A stretch of DNA of 64,000 nt from Epinephelus fuscoguttatus (taxonomy: Eukaryota; Chordata; Actinopteri; Perciformes; Serranidae). The stretch's first letter is position 1. The number at the start of each line of letters is the position of its first letter. The stretch covers positions 29,032,098 through 29,096,097 of the forward strand of contig NC_064770.1 of the NCBI RefSeq assembly GCF_011397635.1, given 5' to 3'. The translations under genes and the position numbers were made by a program. The notes beneath the pieces are model-generated. The model searched no databases. It saw nothing but the letters and a program-made list of their open reading frames with translations, and was not told the DNA's origin. This document shows positions 24,430 to 36,563 of this stretch, piece by piece.

Positions 24430-26800
24430 TAGGATATTTCAAACTAACTTTTCTGTATTTTATTTTACTTTTTTTCATTAAATGGATTCTACATCATGTC
24501 CATAAAAGAGCAAATAGCTGCAACTTATTTGAGATTGTGTCTTGTTCATGTAGATATTCTTGTTTAAAAGAGTGCAAGAAAGATCTTATGTGACAATGCT
24601 GTGGCTCAATGTCCTCCTTTGAAACACTACAAAACTACTAACTTTTGGAGAGTCACATTTCACACGTGCTTCTAATAATGTATATTACATTGACATCAAG
24701 CCAAACCCTCATAAGTGAAATTAAAATGTAAACATGATTTGACACTAAAGATAACAATTATACAGCAAATTATGAATTCATAGTTTTCTTGTATATGTTC
24801 ATCCAATGGTGCTTGTTAAGAGTTGCTGATTAGAAATCAGCAGCTTTAAAATTTTGGGTCCCAGGGAAGGTAAAAGTACAGACAAAGTGAAAGATGAGTT
24901 ATGATACAATGTGACCTGCAATAATTATATGATTAAGTGGAATTCACATATGAATAAGTTGAGTACCAAGAGTGATGGTAATCTCATCAGGGTCACTGAT
25001 AAAAAAAAATACATCTTATTTAAATTTCCATTACAAGCAGAATAAGGATTGTCTTTGCCAGCAAGATTTGAGCAAATTAAAACCTGTTCATGAAGTTTCC
25101 TGAAGAATTTTGTGTAAATCCCTTAAAGCTCCATCAAATATTGTATCAAATAAATTGTAAAAAATAATTCAAGGTTTGAAAACTGGTGGTGTTTTAGTAA
25201 GTAGTGTGATCACATAATATGCCAACAGACAGCTGTGATTGTTGGGTAGCAGTCTATCACAAAAATGTAAAAGTTTTGCTTGAACAATATTTTGTCAATT
25301 TGTTTTTACATGAACAGGGAATCTACAACACATATAACACTAGATGAAAAGGACAGTGACGTGGCTGCAAGGAGTTGCTCATGAAAATGCCAAACTTTGA
25401 ACAGTGATAATCACCATCTGTGTCCCAAAGCTTAAAACAAGTTGCTTTTGTTTTTAACTCAGTAAATGGTGCTTACAAGGTAAAACTTACCGTTTCTTAA
25501 TAAATGTGAACACAGTGTATGAAAGCAGCACATCAGGCAACAGAGACTGACCCAGGCTGTTAGCTTTTTCCTGGAGATTAACATTGCAAACTTTTCCCAG
25601 CTCTTTGGTTCCTGCTTTTGCATTTCTCACTCAGTCATTTTACAACTGGCTGAAATAAAAAGCATTTATCCACAAAGAGTATGCAAAACTTCCAATGCCA
25701 TTTACTCCCACCACGTATATTTACATGAGATAAACAGAACTGATATGGGGAGAAAGCAGCCCTGAGGCAGAGCGATGAGTGCTCAGAGGATGACCTGATA
25801 CAAACTCATTAGTTTGCTGATTTGTGTCCAGAGCCAGCTAATTATCTGTAAGCTGACCCGCTGCTGACACAAGTTGGGCTGATTGATAGCTGCTTGTCAA
25901 CCATTTTAAGGTAGAACTGCTGGGTCTGGAGACTAAAGATTGCCACATTCATCATAATATGTAAGTCAGGGCTGCCTTAAGTGGGGCCTGCAAGCCAAAG
26001 TTGGACTACAATAAGGTTCAGTTTAGCCTGCCAGATGTTTCTAATGAAAAAAAAGTATATTTTTAATCGTAATACAAATTGCTATTTATGCTGATGCTGA
26101 GTAAAAACTCTCTTTAAATACTAAAAATATGAGAGGCAGATAAAGTGGCACATGAGCAAAAGGCATTTCAATTAAGGGAACTTGGTATCCTAGTACCATT
26201 TTGCATCTTAATACAATACAACAAGTATTTGCTGTTGGCCTGTGGCCCACCATTAAGTTTCAATTTTGAAGTATCATTTTCTGATGCAGATTAAGTGACT
26301 AATTGAAAAATATTGGACAGAGACAGCAAACTAGCTTGACGACATGGCCAAACACAACTATAACAGTGAATGTGTTAAACTGTATGGACCTTGAAGTAAT
26401 AACAAAGAAGAAATCCGGACCAGTTGGGAACCACTGCTCTAAATAATTTGAGAGTTTATCCAGAGTTTCAATCATGGACCCAAACCAGATAGTTCACAGT
26501 AATGGAGGGTAGCCAAATAATTGACATACTGATGGGTTTTTTTTTTAGTCATGCCTCTATTATCCCATATAAATATTAAAGTAATAATAATACTGTTGTC
26601 AGACCTTGTCTGCTCTTGAAAAAGCCTAGCCATTCCTAAATTGTTTTAAAGACGGAATTAAATAATTAAACTCTTGTTTTAGGTTTAAAATAAACATATA
26701 GCTCTATAGGTTTATTTGGCTGCTTATGTACTACAGAAAATTCACACTGGACAAAGAATTTGTGTCTGACAGACATAAATTTGGCACTTGAGCCCAGTAA
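24430..26800. other. tmem11-dhrs7b intergenic region
   Basis: AT-rich sequence without a supportable gene, clear terminal repeats or RNA gene. A phrase near 26.40-26.45 kb resembles decayed DNA-transposon ends seen in many fish, but I cannot bound it. Confidence 0.5.
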
Positions 26801-26829
26801 TGCTCGCTCAGTCAGCCTACCGGCGTACT

Positions 26830-26857
26830 AAACTTCAACTCCCAGAATACCATGCGG
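26830..26857 (+). promoter_or_regulatory. dhrs7b promoter ZNF143-like site
   Basis: The stretch with core AACTTCAACTCCCAGAATAC followed by CATGCGG closely matches the extended ZNF143/THAP11 (SBS2) consensus. It lies roughly 40-120 bp upstream of the non-coding first exon, a usual position for this element. Confidence 0.6.
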
Positions 26858-26879
26858 TTAACCGCCGGTAGCCCCTCAT

Positions 26880-26975
26880 GAAACATCCTCCGGTCGTCGG
26901 GTCCTTGTCAGACGAGCCCGGAACTGCTCATATCACAGGCTCACGCTGCTGTGTTGTGCAGCAGGACAAACCCAG
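26880..26975 (+). other. dhrs7b: dhrs7b non-coding first exon (5' UTR)
   Basis: A GC-richer stretch ends in the donor CCCAG|GTGAGC at 26975/26976. The matching acceptor is CTGCAG at 29278, 18 bases before the start codon. The 5' boundary is a guess; the donor is the firm part. Confidence 0.55.
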
Positions 26976-27322
26976 GTGAGCTTTAACAGTCTATGGCTCT
27001 AACTAAACACTAATATTAGTGTATATGAGTTTATCTTTTATAACAATGTGGTGTGGAAGTGAGCTAACGTTAGCATTAGCATCCCCAATCATTTAACTTC
27101 ATCGTGAGTAACACACGACTAGCCTCCCTGTGCAGTGCATACCAAGCTCACTGTCATTTGAAAGTTTAAGTTTTGACATCTTACCTGTTTTATATTGTGT
27201 GCTGCTGAGGAGGATGAATATTGACTTTATTAATATTGTTAATAAACCAGGTATGCCTCATTAAATGTGCCTGTTGATGCACTGACAAGACAACAGATTT
27301 TAGTTTCAGTAATTACGATGAT

Positions 27323-27730
27323 GGGCGGCACGGTGGTGTGGTGGTTAGCACTCTCGCCTCACAGCAAGAGGGTTCCCGGTTCGATCCCGGGCGTGGGAGC
27401 CCTTCTGTGCGGAGTTTGCATGTTCTCCCCGTGTCAGCGTGGGTTCTCTCCGGGCACTCCGGCTTCCTCCCACAGTCCAAAGACATGCAGATTGGGGACT
27501 AGGTTAATTGGTAACTCTAAATTGTCCATAGGTGTGAATGTGAGCGTGAATGGTTGTCTGTCTCTATGTGTCAGCCCTGCGATAGTCTGGCGACCTGTCC
27601 AGGGTGTACCCTGCCTCTCGCCCAATGTCAGCTGGGATAGGCTCCAGCCCCCCCGCGACCCTCAAGAGGATGAAGCGGTTAGAAGATGAATGAATGAATG
27701 AATGAATGAATGAATGAATGAATGAATGAA
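27323..27730 (+). mobile_element. tRNA-derived SINE, full-length copy
   Basis: Same family as the 3.7-kb element, with a tRNA-like head (GTTCGATCC B-box), central domain, 3' domain containing GTCAGCTGGGATAGGCTCCA, and an (ATGA)n tail at 27686-27730. A 13-bp duplication (TAATTACGATGAT / TAATTACGGTGAT) flanks it at 27310-27322 and 27731-27743. The open frame across it is not a gene. It lies in the 5' UTR intron of dhrs7b. Confidence 0.9.
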
Positions 27731-28845
27731 TAATTACGGTGATTTCAAGAAAAGCACCATATCCTTTTAAGAAATATAATCTATACAGCATGGTGCTCCA
27801 AAATACATTCAAATCAGATGATCTAATTTGGGAAGTTTGTGGTGGTGTAAATATAAAGTAAATTTCATATCAGATGCTGTTGTCATTGTGCTCACAATCA
27901 CTAATGTGTACAGCTGCAAGGACAGACCTAGAAGAACACGCACAAGAATTATGCATGCTGTCTTCACACAGTGTCCCATTTTACTTGGGTGTTCAGTATC
28001 CAACTGATAAAATTACTTGTTAAAAGAAAATCAGCACACACTGAGGATTTGGAGAGTATTGCCTTCTTCTAAATGTAGAGAATATGCAAATCTTGCCACT
28101 GTTACTTTAGTACAAGGGACTCTAAACTGACAAATGACATATTAGTTTCTGTATATTGTCTCTGTTTTCCTCCTTTAAAAGAAATTCCTAATATCTTTGC
28201 TAAATTTTGTCATTTCATCTGGTTGAGTGTGTATGTGTGCTCATTCTATGCCATTTCATGTAACTGTTGCCATGCTGGTTGTTTGTGTTGTGCTTTGGAG
28301 ACTGGACAAGTGGAAGAGGCTTAGCTAAATGCAGGGGACATTAAAACATTCCCATCCCTTTGGCATGGGGGCTTGAGAGATTACAGAGCACACACCTCAA
28401 GGTCACACTGTGGTTTGTTTTAATCCCCTTGTTGGTGTTGTTTTTAATGTTATATATTTTCCATCCAAATATGGTAGTTGTTTATGAATTGAATTCTAGC
28501 GCTGCAACAAGGACTTTCCTTGTCAAATATACTGTATATCCATTATCTTTTAAATGATCAGCCCCAAATCATTTAGCCTGCAAGCTGTCAAAAATTATGA
28601 AATTGAAATTACTCACTTATTCTGAAGTTCAGCCAATAGAATCCCAGCGTCCATCCAAAACTTTGGCATTTGAGTTTAATATCTAATAGCTGCAAAAGTT
28701 ATTTGATATCTTTTATCACTGATCAACTAATAAATTATTTAGTATCACTGATGGAGCATAGGAGTCACCTGTGGCTTGATGCCAAAATAAAGTGGGGTTC
28801 ATTTGATATCTTACAGAGATATATATTGGATGAAAATGTTCTGTT

Positions 28846-29187
28846 TTAAAGGGACAGTTCACCCCCAAATCAAAAATAAACATTTTCCTTCTTAACATGT
28901 GGTGCTTTTTATAAATATAGATGTTTTGGTGTGAGTTGTGAAGTGTTGGAGATATCAGCCGTTGAGGTGCTTGCCTTCTCTGTAATATAATAAAACTAGA
29001 TCGTACTCAGCACCATGCAGAAGCAAGCTTGTTCCATCTAGTTCCATTATATTCAAGAGAAGGCAGACATCTTTACAGCCGATATCTCACACCAAAACCC
29101 ACACCTAAACAATCTAGATTGAGAAATAGTGCTGCAGGTAAGAGGAAAAATGTGTATCTTTGATTTTGGGGTGAACTGTCCCTTTAA
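28846..29187. mobile_element. TTAA-flanked MITE, family A copy 2
   Basis: AAGGGACAGTTCACCCCC at the left is mirrored by GGGGTGAACTGTCCCTTT at the right, with TTAA at 28846-28849 and 29184-29187. At about 335 bp this is the shortest intact family member. Its right end lies about 110 bp before the dhrs7b start codon, in the 5' UTR intron. Confidence 0.85.
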
Positions 29188-29296
29188 ACAGACCCTTGGG
29201 ACTGTTGGTGTACTTATAGTATAGTTTCAGTTGGAAATAAAATGTTCATAGCTATAATTTTTGATCTTGTGTCTGCAGGTAGGGTGATTGTCAGAC

Positions 29297-31740
29297 ATGG
29301 AGCGCATCATGGGAGGAGGAGTGCTTCAGATGATCTTAGCAAGTGCGGGACTCTTGCTTCTTTATCGGATACTTGTCCGCCTCAGATCAGGAGCTGCTCT
29401 GCAGGATGCTGTGGTGGTCATCACAGGGGCCAGCTCTGGACTGGGGAAAGGTCAGCCCCCGATCATTTCTTCTTCTCTTCAGCTTTTATGTAGAAGTTAC
29501 ACTGATATGAAACAGTTCATTCCTGTTGGGTAATTTAATAGTAAGATAATGTACACTTACATGTGTCAGTGTTGTGGTGCATGTGCTAACCTACCCTGGT
29601 TTTGATATTCACCATTTAACAGAGGTATGATTTTTGTGTTGCAGAGTGTGCACGGGTCTTTCACGCTGCAGGTGCACGGCTTGTGCTGTGTGGACGAGAT
29701 GCACGCCGCCTGCAGCAGGTGGTCCAGGAGCTTACAGCAAGTTCAACAGGCTCGCAGCGGCAGGTGTGTACACACACTTCCACATAGTCAGACACAACCA
29801 AAGACCAAGCAGGGTCAGATTCTGAGACCATTTAAGCCACTATTGCGCTGTTATTACACCGCAGTTCCCTGCTCTGTGTCTCTAATTGTGCTGTCAAAAT
29901 ATCAATTTAACGATCCACAACAATTCTGAATATTTGAAATTGTTCTAAAACTCATTTTACATAGTATTGATATACCAATATTATCTGTGCTTTTTGGCTC
30001 TCTCATATTGTTAATGTTTACTACAGTCATTTTGCTGTGCTCTGCTGCTAACAAAGAAAAGAAAAGCTGTCGGTGTCATGTTATAGCCTTGTTATAGCTA
30101 CCTTTCAATCAAATTTTAAATCGTAAACCCTCAATGTCAGTTTTTCCCCTTGGTATCAAAATGGTTCCCATTATCAGTATTTCTCAAGGTGTTGTTTCAA
30201 AGTTAGAAATTAAAGTATTACGACAATCAAATCTCTAATGCCAGTGTATGACTAAATAACTTCTGTTATGTAAAATTGTCTCTCAAAACAACTATTTCAA
30301 GTAAATGGAAGGTCCTTGTCTTCTCTAAAAAAGTAGCTCTGGTCAAAAATTAGGGTAACATTTTTGCTGCATTATCAATATCACTATTACCACTCCTTTT
30401 ACAAGAACCCAACACTATTCCACATGGGAAGGGAAATGTTTTTTTCTCAACTCTGTGTGTCAGCCATTATTCAAACTCTAAGAAAGATTTGAAACAGCAT
30501 GAATACTCGTGCAGACAGATGGTAACTATTCTGTTTTGTTAATTCACCAGACTTACACTCCCAGCACTGTCATCTTCGACCTGTCTGACACAAACACAGT
30601 GGAAAGAGCCGCAGAGGAGATCCTGAAATGTTACGGCCAAGTGGATGTCCTCATCAATAACGCTGGAATCAGTTATCGTGGCAACATACTGGATACCCAC
30701 CTGTCAGTTCAGCGGGATGTTATGGAAACAAATTACTTTGGGCCCATTGCTCTTACTCAAGGTTAGTGAGGAGTGCCTTTGGTTGCCAGATCTGAGGAGT
30801 CATGCTGTAGTTTATAAATACACAAAGAAGCCAAACCATAGAGAAGTTATTTAAAGGATCTTGACTTTAAAAAGGAAAGGGAACTGGTTGAGGTATTAAC
30901 ATAACAGAACTAAATTTAGTTTCAGATTTCCTATGAGAGGAAGCACCATATTGTACATCAGTCAGCTGTTTCTCTTTCTTCTCTCCTCCTTCACAGCTCT
31001 CCTGCCCTCCATGGTTCAACGGCGCAGTGGCCACATCGTCGTCATCAGCAGTGTCCAGGGCAAGATAGCCATTCCTTACAGATCAGCTTGTAAGTTGTCT
31101 TTACTCAATTGATTTAACCAAACAAATACCCAAGAGATTTTTGTTCAGTCTATGCGGCTGATTGGAATTGAAGCAGGATTTTGGTTTGTGCACACTTTGA
31201 ACTTTAGATGCAGCCTCTAAGCATGCCACCCAGGCCTACTTCGACTGCTTACGGGCTGAGATCGAGCGCTACGGGATTCCAGTGACTGTGATCAGTCCTG
31301 GGTACATCCGAACCAGCCTGTCAGTCAATGCTGTCACAGGAGACGGCTCTAAGTATGGAGGTGAGGCAGTAAAACAAGTGTGTGTTTACACTAACAATAA
31401 GACAATGTCAGTGTTACAAATATGCACTGTACACATGAGAAGACGTTAAGATGAGATATAAACGATGATGGAAAGAGAGACATAAAAAAGCTAAAAATAG
31501 TCGTTGTTTCTTGTTTGTACAACACGATATACAGTTTTGGATAAAACCACAGCAATGGGTCGGGACCCTGGGGATGTGGCTCAGGCTGTTCTGAAGGCTG
31601 TCCGTCAGAGGAGCAAAGACGTTATTTTGGCAGGACCTCTGCCCCATCTGGCCATCTACCTTCGTACACTGTGGCCTGCGCTCTTCTTCAAACTCATGTC
31701 CTCTCGCGCTCGCAAGGAGCAGAAACCTAAAGATGAGTGA
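29297..31740 (+). CDS. dhrs7b: DHRS7B, short-chain dehydrogenase/reductase
   Basis: Six coding exons (29297-29450, 29645-29763, 30551-30761, 30997-31089, 31208-31360, 31535-31740) join in phase to 311 residues, against about 325 in human. An N-terminal hydrophobic segment (about residues 8-27) is the membrane anchor. The SDR hallmarks are present: the cofactor motif TGASSGLG at 43-50, NNAG at 127-130, catalytic Ser near 180 (VVISS), and YAASK at 193-197. The C-terminus is basic ([10 protein letters not shown]). DHRS7B is a membrane-bound SDR identified as the peroxisomal acyl/alkyl-DHAP reductase (PexRAP) in ether-lipid synthesis. That function is known for mammals and inferred here. All splice sites are GT/AG. 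The likely poly(A) signal is AATAAA at 32099-32104. Confidence 0.96.
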
Positions 31741-32098
31741 TGCAGCAGCTGGTGAGGACCCACGAGGCTCACATGGACCAAAGCATAAAACTGACTGCTT
31801 CACATGGAGGCCAAATGGACAGGAGGTGTGAATACATGCAACTCTTCAGTAACACAAATTAGACACCTGTATGTTGTAACAGCACCTACGAGTGTTTTCT
31901 ATTGTTTTGACCAATGTTTGTGATTGAACAGGTTAGCAAGACATGTTGTTCAGCCATTTCAGACTTTATTTTTTAACTTTATTTTCAAAATCACCTTTAG
32001 AAACTGTACATTACTAACAAGACTCAAAGCTGTACAGTAAAGACGTAAGCATGTGATGCTGTTTTCAAATTGACTCTTTAACATAAATTTGGTTACCA

Positions 32099-32104
32099 AA
32101 TAAA
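32099..32104 (+). terminator. dhrs7b polyadenylation signal
   Basis: The first canonical AATAAA after the dhrs7b stop codon, about 360 bp downstream. Confidence 0.5.
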
Positions 32105-32499
32105 ATGCCCAAACTGTTATCTATTTGTGCAAGAACTAAAGCTAAAGTGCAGGACTTTTACATGTAAATGAACATACATTTAAGCCCTTGCCAGACGAGT
32201 TCACACCATGCAGATTAAGCCTGTCGCCGCCAGGGAAAACTGTCTGTATATTCAAGTATACTGGAGTTGGGATGTCTTCGGTGACTCTCCAATGGAAAGT
32301 GCTGGTGCACTGGAAGTGTTTTACATCAACCAGCCAGAGCTGAAGGAGGCAGGAAGGGAAGGGAAGGGAGACCATTTCAATGGAGCATAAGGTACAAGTA
32401 TGAAGGAAAATCCCAAGAAGTGTCCAAGAAAAGTTTCTGAAGTAGATGCTCCAGAAGAAAAATAAACTAGCGTTTGTCAGAAGTAGGAGGCATCTCCGG

Positions 32500-32862
32500 G
32501 GCTGAAAAATAAAGCAAAAATAACCATGTTTTCAGCCTTGTACAAAAAATGGTTTTGGTCTTTTTAGCTAATTTAGACATTCATGGCAACTGTATGGGAG
32601 ATACATTTTTATATAACTCACTTGTTTACATTTTATTAAGGCTTAAAGTTATGCATAATTAAGAGTGTGGCCGCTTTGAGTGACAGGGTGTTTGCGAGGC
32701 ATCACCACAGTCTATGAGTCAAATCCAACCCTCGCTTTCATGTAAATACTGTCATTTCTGGCTCAAAAAATCCAAGATGGAACTAGCCAAAATGCCAAAC
32801 TCAAGGCTTCAAAATGGAAGAATCAGGGTGGCTGCGTCCATTATTTTTATACAGTCTATGAT
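32500..32862. repeat. unclassified dispersed repeat, copy 2
   Basis: Aligned with the right-hand part of the 6.2-6.7 kb repeat in the same orientation, sharing TTTACATTTTATTAAGGC and a terminal ATACAGTCTATGA. It lies between dhrs7b and the convergent cramp1 gene. I found no target duplication. Confidence 0.6.
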
Positions 32863-34005
32863 CATATGCAGGCGTCCACAATGTGTGTGTGTAATTTCAG
32901 TTCAATTCAAAGGGCTTTATAGGCATGAAAGTTTCAAGAACAATGTTGCCCAAACAACAAAATGAAATTTGTCCAAGAGGGAGTAGACAAAAGTTCTATA
33001 CTCCAGCTTTAATGTTTGATTTGTGATTCTATCAGGTCAGAGAAATATTGTTGTCCATGTCAGAGCACTACTGCTACTACTGTTTCAATGTCTTCTGGTT
33101 TTCCAAGTCATGATAACCACCTTTATAAACCTGAAGTATCACAGATGAGATATAATTTGCAAACATCACACTGAACTGCTGCCCATGTAAACAGTGTGAA
33201 CAAGTATATGAATGTACCAAACTGCAGGATCTGATAAAAGTACTATGTATGCTGTTTTGGCAGAGGATCTATGCACAGTTGCAGACAGAATACAACACAT
33301 TATGGTTAAGAAAAGCAACGATCATGTCTTTCTTGGAGATGTGGTACAGCACCTGACATGTTGTTTCTGGGTCACCTGTGCCATATGGCAGACAGAACAC
33401 CACTGTAAATGTCCCTCGAAACAAAGTGCTTTTAATACATGTAGGGTGAGGAAATATTGCTTATTACTTACCATTTTCAAATGTTGTATAATTTAATTTC
33501 AGCCCAGATGAGTAACATCACAACCCCCCTATATTTTGGTTTGACGAGTGAGATTTTATGTTCTTTAACAGTCCAGGATTCGGCATGGAGTCAGCAGAGA
33601 AACAATCAGCTCTCTTTGGAAAAGCTGACAAACCTGAAGCTGTTAGTAACAACTTACAGGCCACATACTATCTGTGTTAAAGTTTGAATTTAAACAGGTT
33701 TTACCACAAAGCACACACAATGAATACAACAGACAAGCAGGTTTTTATAACTATCTTTATACACGGAATAAAAACACCTTTTACAAACTGAAAACTTTAA
33801 ACAGGTTTTTCCTTTTTAGTTGTCATCTTAATATTAAGTTAAACAAACAAAAAAAAAAAAAAAACACCTTTTCTGAAATGTTAACAATAAATAGTCCAAA
33901 TAACAATTTATGTTACAAAAGCGCAGTGAATACTGGAATAGACATTTGTACAAATAAATCCTTCAACAAAAAAATAACATGCCAGATTCAAACACAAACC
34001 TGCCG

Positions 34006-36563
34006 TTTATTCCTTATGAAGAACCATCTTCCTTGTATCTAGTGTGAGAAGATGAAGCCTTTTCACAAATGACTTAACATCACAAGAGCTTTTACACTGT
34101 AGAGTCAAAGCCCTCAAGGTGCTTGAAGTAGACAAACATTTTTAATCTCATTGGTGGAATGACAACGAGAGTTCTCCTACAATATACACTCAGAGATGAA
34201 GTTAAACATGTTGATGAGACAAAATGTGTCACAATACTGCATATTGAGGATGCTGGTTAATTGAAATCGATCGAAAATCAGTCTGAACTTCACATGGTAC
34301 GTGTGTGTATTGTGTACATCGCAATGGTGAAACTACATGGGGAAATTAAGAGAAAGCACTTAAAAGCATTCATTAACCTTTAACTCCACCACATAGAGAG
34401 CAGGCTTATGTTAAAGGGATGGTGAACATGTTCAGCCAATCAAGTGCACATTAGCCACAGTGTTTTGGCTAGCATCTGGTATCAGTACAATGTTCAATGG
34501 TAAGTTATGTTTTGAGCACAACCAATCAGAAGCTTCTACTAGTGATTTAAGAGTGACACACAATTTAAAAATAAGAGTGTCAACTATGGCTCTTTAGTGT
34601 TTGATTTCATTAGAAACTTCTGACTGCTTGCTCTTGCAAAGTTGAAGCGGAGTGTAACACTACTGGGAACTTTGAATGGTACCCATGGCATGAATAATTT
34701 CAGTCTGTCAGTGAAGATGAGTATGTGGTTGGTCACATTAGGCCTGTGGGTTAAAGACTAACTTTGGTATTTACTCATATTTTTTTGCCTAAGAAACAGG
34801 TCCAGTATTGAATGAGAGGTCTGCAGCAAGCAGCAGCAAAACAGACTGCAATCTAACCACTTGGGGCATATGTACCCTCAATCAATCCATTACAAGTGCT
34901 TGTTTTTGCCACTGACAGGCTCAGATTGTTATTCTAAGTGTATGACAACATTACGAAAAGGATACTCATGTAGAAATACCTTTTCGTTTAACCAAAAACA
35001 GCACAGAAATCATCATAGCCAAAACCACAAGACACTAATTTTATCATGGTAAAACACACTTTATGAAAAGACGACAGAAACAAAATAAAACTCAAAAAAG
35101 CCGTCTTGGTTCGCCTTTCCACTGTTCCAATAATCCCTAACTCTGGTTTGGTTGAAATAAACCCTTAATTCACCCTATTACATGTGAAAACATGCTGACT
35201 TGATACACACTTAAAATGACTGTATGGAGTCTGGTGGGTTTGGCGATAGAGATTTCTGGGCTGTTTCTGATTAAACAAAATGGATTTTAGTCTTTAACTA
35301 AAAGGTCTACTTCTGTAGAGACTCTTGCCATAATGTTCTCAGACACTAAGAATAATAATGTGAGCCTGTTAGTGACAAAAAATTGAGAGCATAATTGCCC
35401 CGAGTGGTTACACTGCAGCCCTCTCGCTCAACACTGGACCAATTTTAAAAAAAAAACTGCCCACCAAGGTACCCTTTAACAGCGCCTGTGTTTAGTCCTT
35501 CATTGAAAACAGCTCAACTTGCCTGTGTTTGAACTACTGAGGACTTCAAGATACAAGCAAGACTAAATATGCAATGTTATTTGTCACAGTAGTTGAGTGA
35601 AAATACTCCTAACTATTGTGACAAGACCCTTTAAAATAGTTAGGTAGTTAATTCAAGACCATTGCATCAGTATTATCATCTCAACATATGTTTAAAGTGA
35701 TGAAAACTGCATTAAGCAACTGGCGATGGACACTGAACTCCATCGTGATTTCAGCAAACACATTGAGAATCATGGCTGCAGATTATCATAGCTGCAGAGC
35801 TACTGCCAAATGAAGATAAACCAACAAAAGCTGCCATTTTGCATGTGACAATGGACTGTAAGAAATGACAAACCTGATTCCAAACAAACATGGCAGGCTA
35901 TGTTCCTAAAATGCGACCGATAAAACCTGAACTGATTCAAGAGCGCGTGAAATGGAGGGCAGAATCAAAGGATTTTACTCCTACCTGCCCTGCTGTGTCT
36001 TGCTCTACTTTTACAACTGAGGCCACAATAGCAACTGAATAGGAACAAGAATCTCACCACATTCAACCTCTTTTCTCACTGTCATTACTGTCAACATCAC
36101 CCTCCAGCAGCCGTTTGCCACCAGCTGCACATTTTGGCGGATTTACACATTTTATGGGGTTAATCTGAGAGAGTAGAAGACGGACAAACACACAAAGAGC
36201 AGGAAGAGACATAAAAGATCAGTGAAAATATTTTGTTCAGATATGGCATAGTATTTTCCTGTACATGAGGTTGTGTTTTGTAAACGCATTTGTTTTTCTA
36301 AAGTGTTTGTTTTTAAAGGGCATTTCAACTTAAAAGAACAGTTCAGTGAAACCAACAAGTTCCGAACTCGCTTTGAACAATGGTCACTGTTATTATTGCA
36401 CTTTTACAAACAGGGCAGGGATGGCTTTAAGGGAGGGGGGTTCGGTCTTTCTCCACAGCCGTCTTCTCATCAAAGTAGAGGGGACAGCGTTGCGACAGTC
36501 TAGACAGCGCAAACTCATGTCCTCCAGATGGCTGTAGGTCATAGGAGCCAGGTCCTCTCTTCC
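34006..36563 (-). other. cramp1: probable cramp1 3' UTR
   Basis: About 2.5 kb without coding exons on either strand follows the cramp1 stop codon. A minus-strand AATAAA at 34011-34006 is a candidate cleavage signal. The region lacks obvious transposon ends, consistent with UTR, but the boundary is inferred. Confidence 0.4.
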
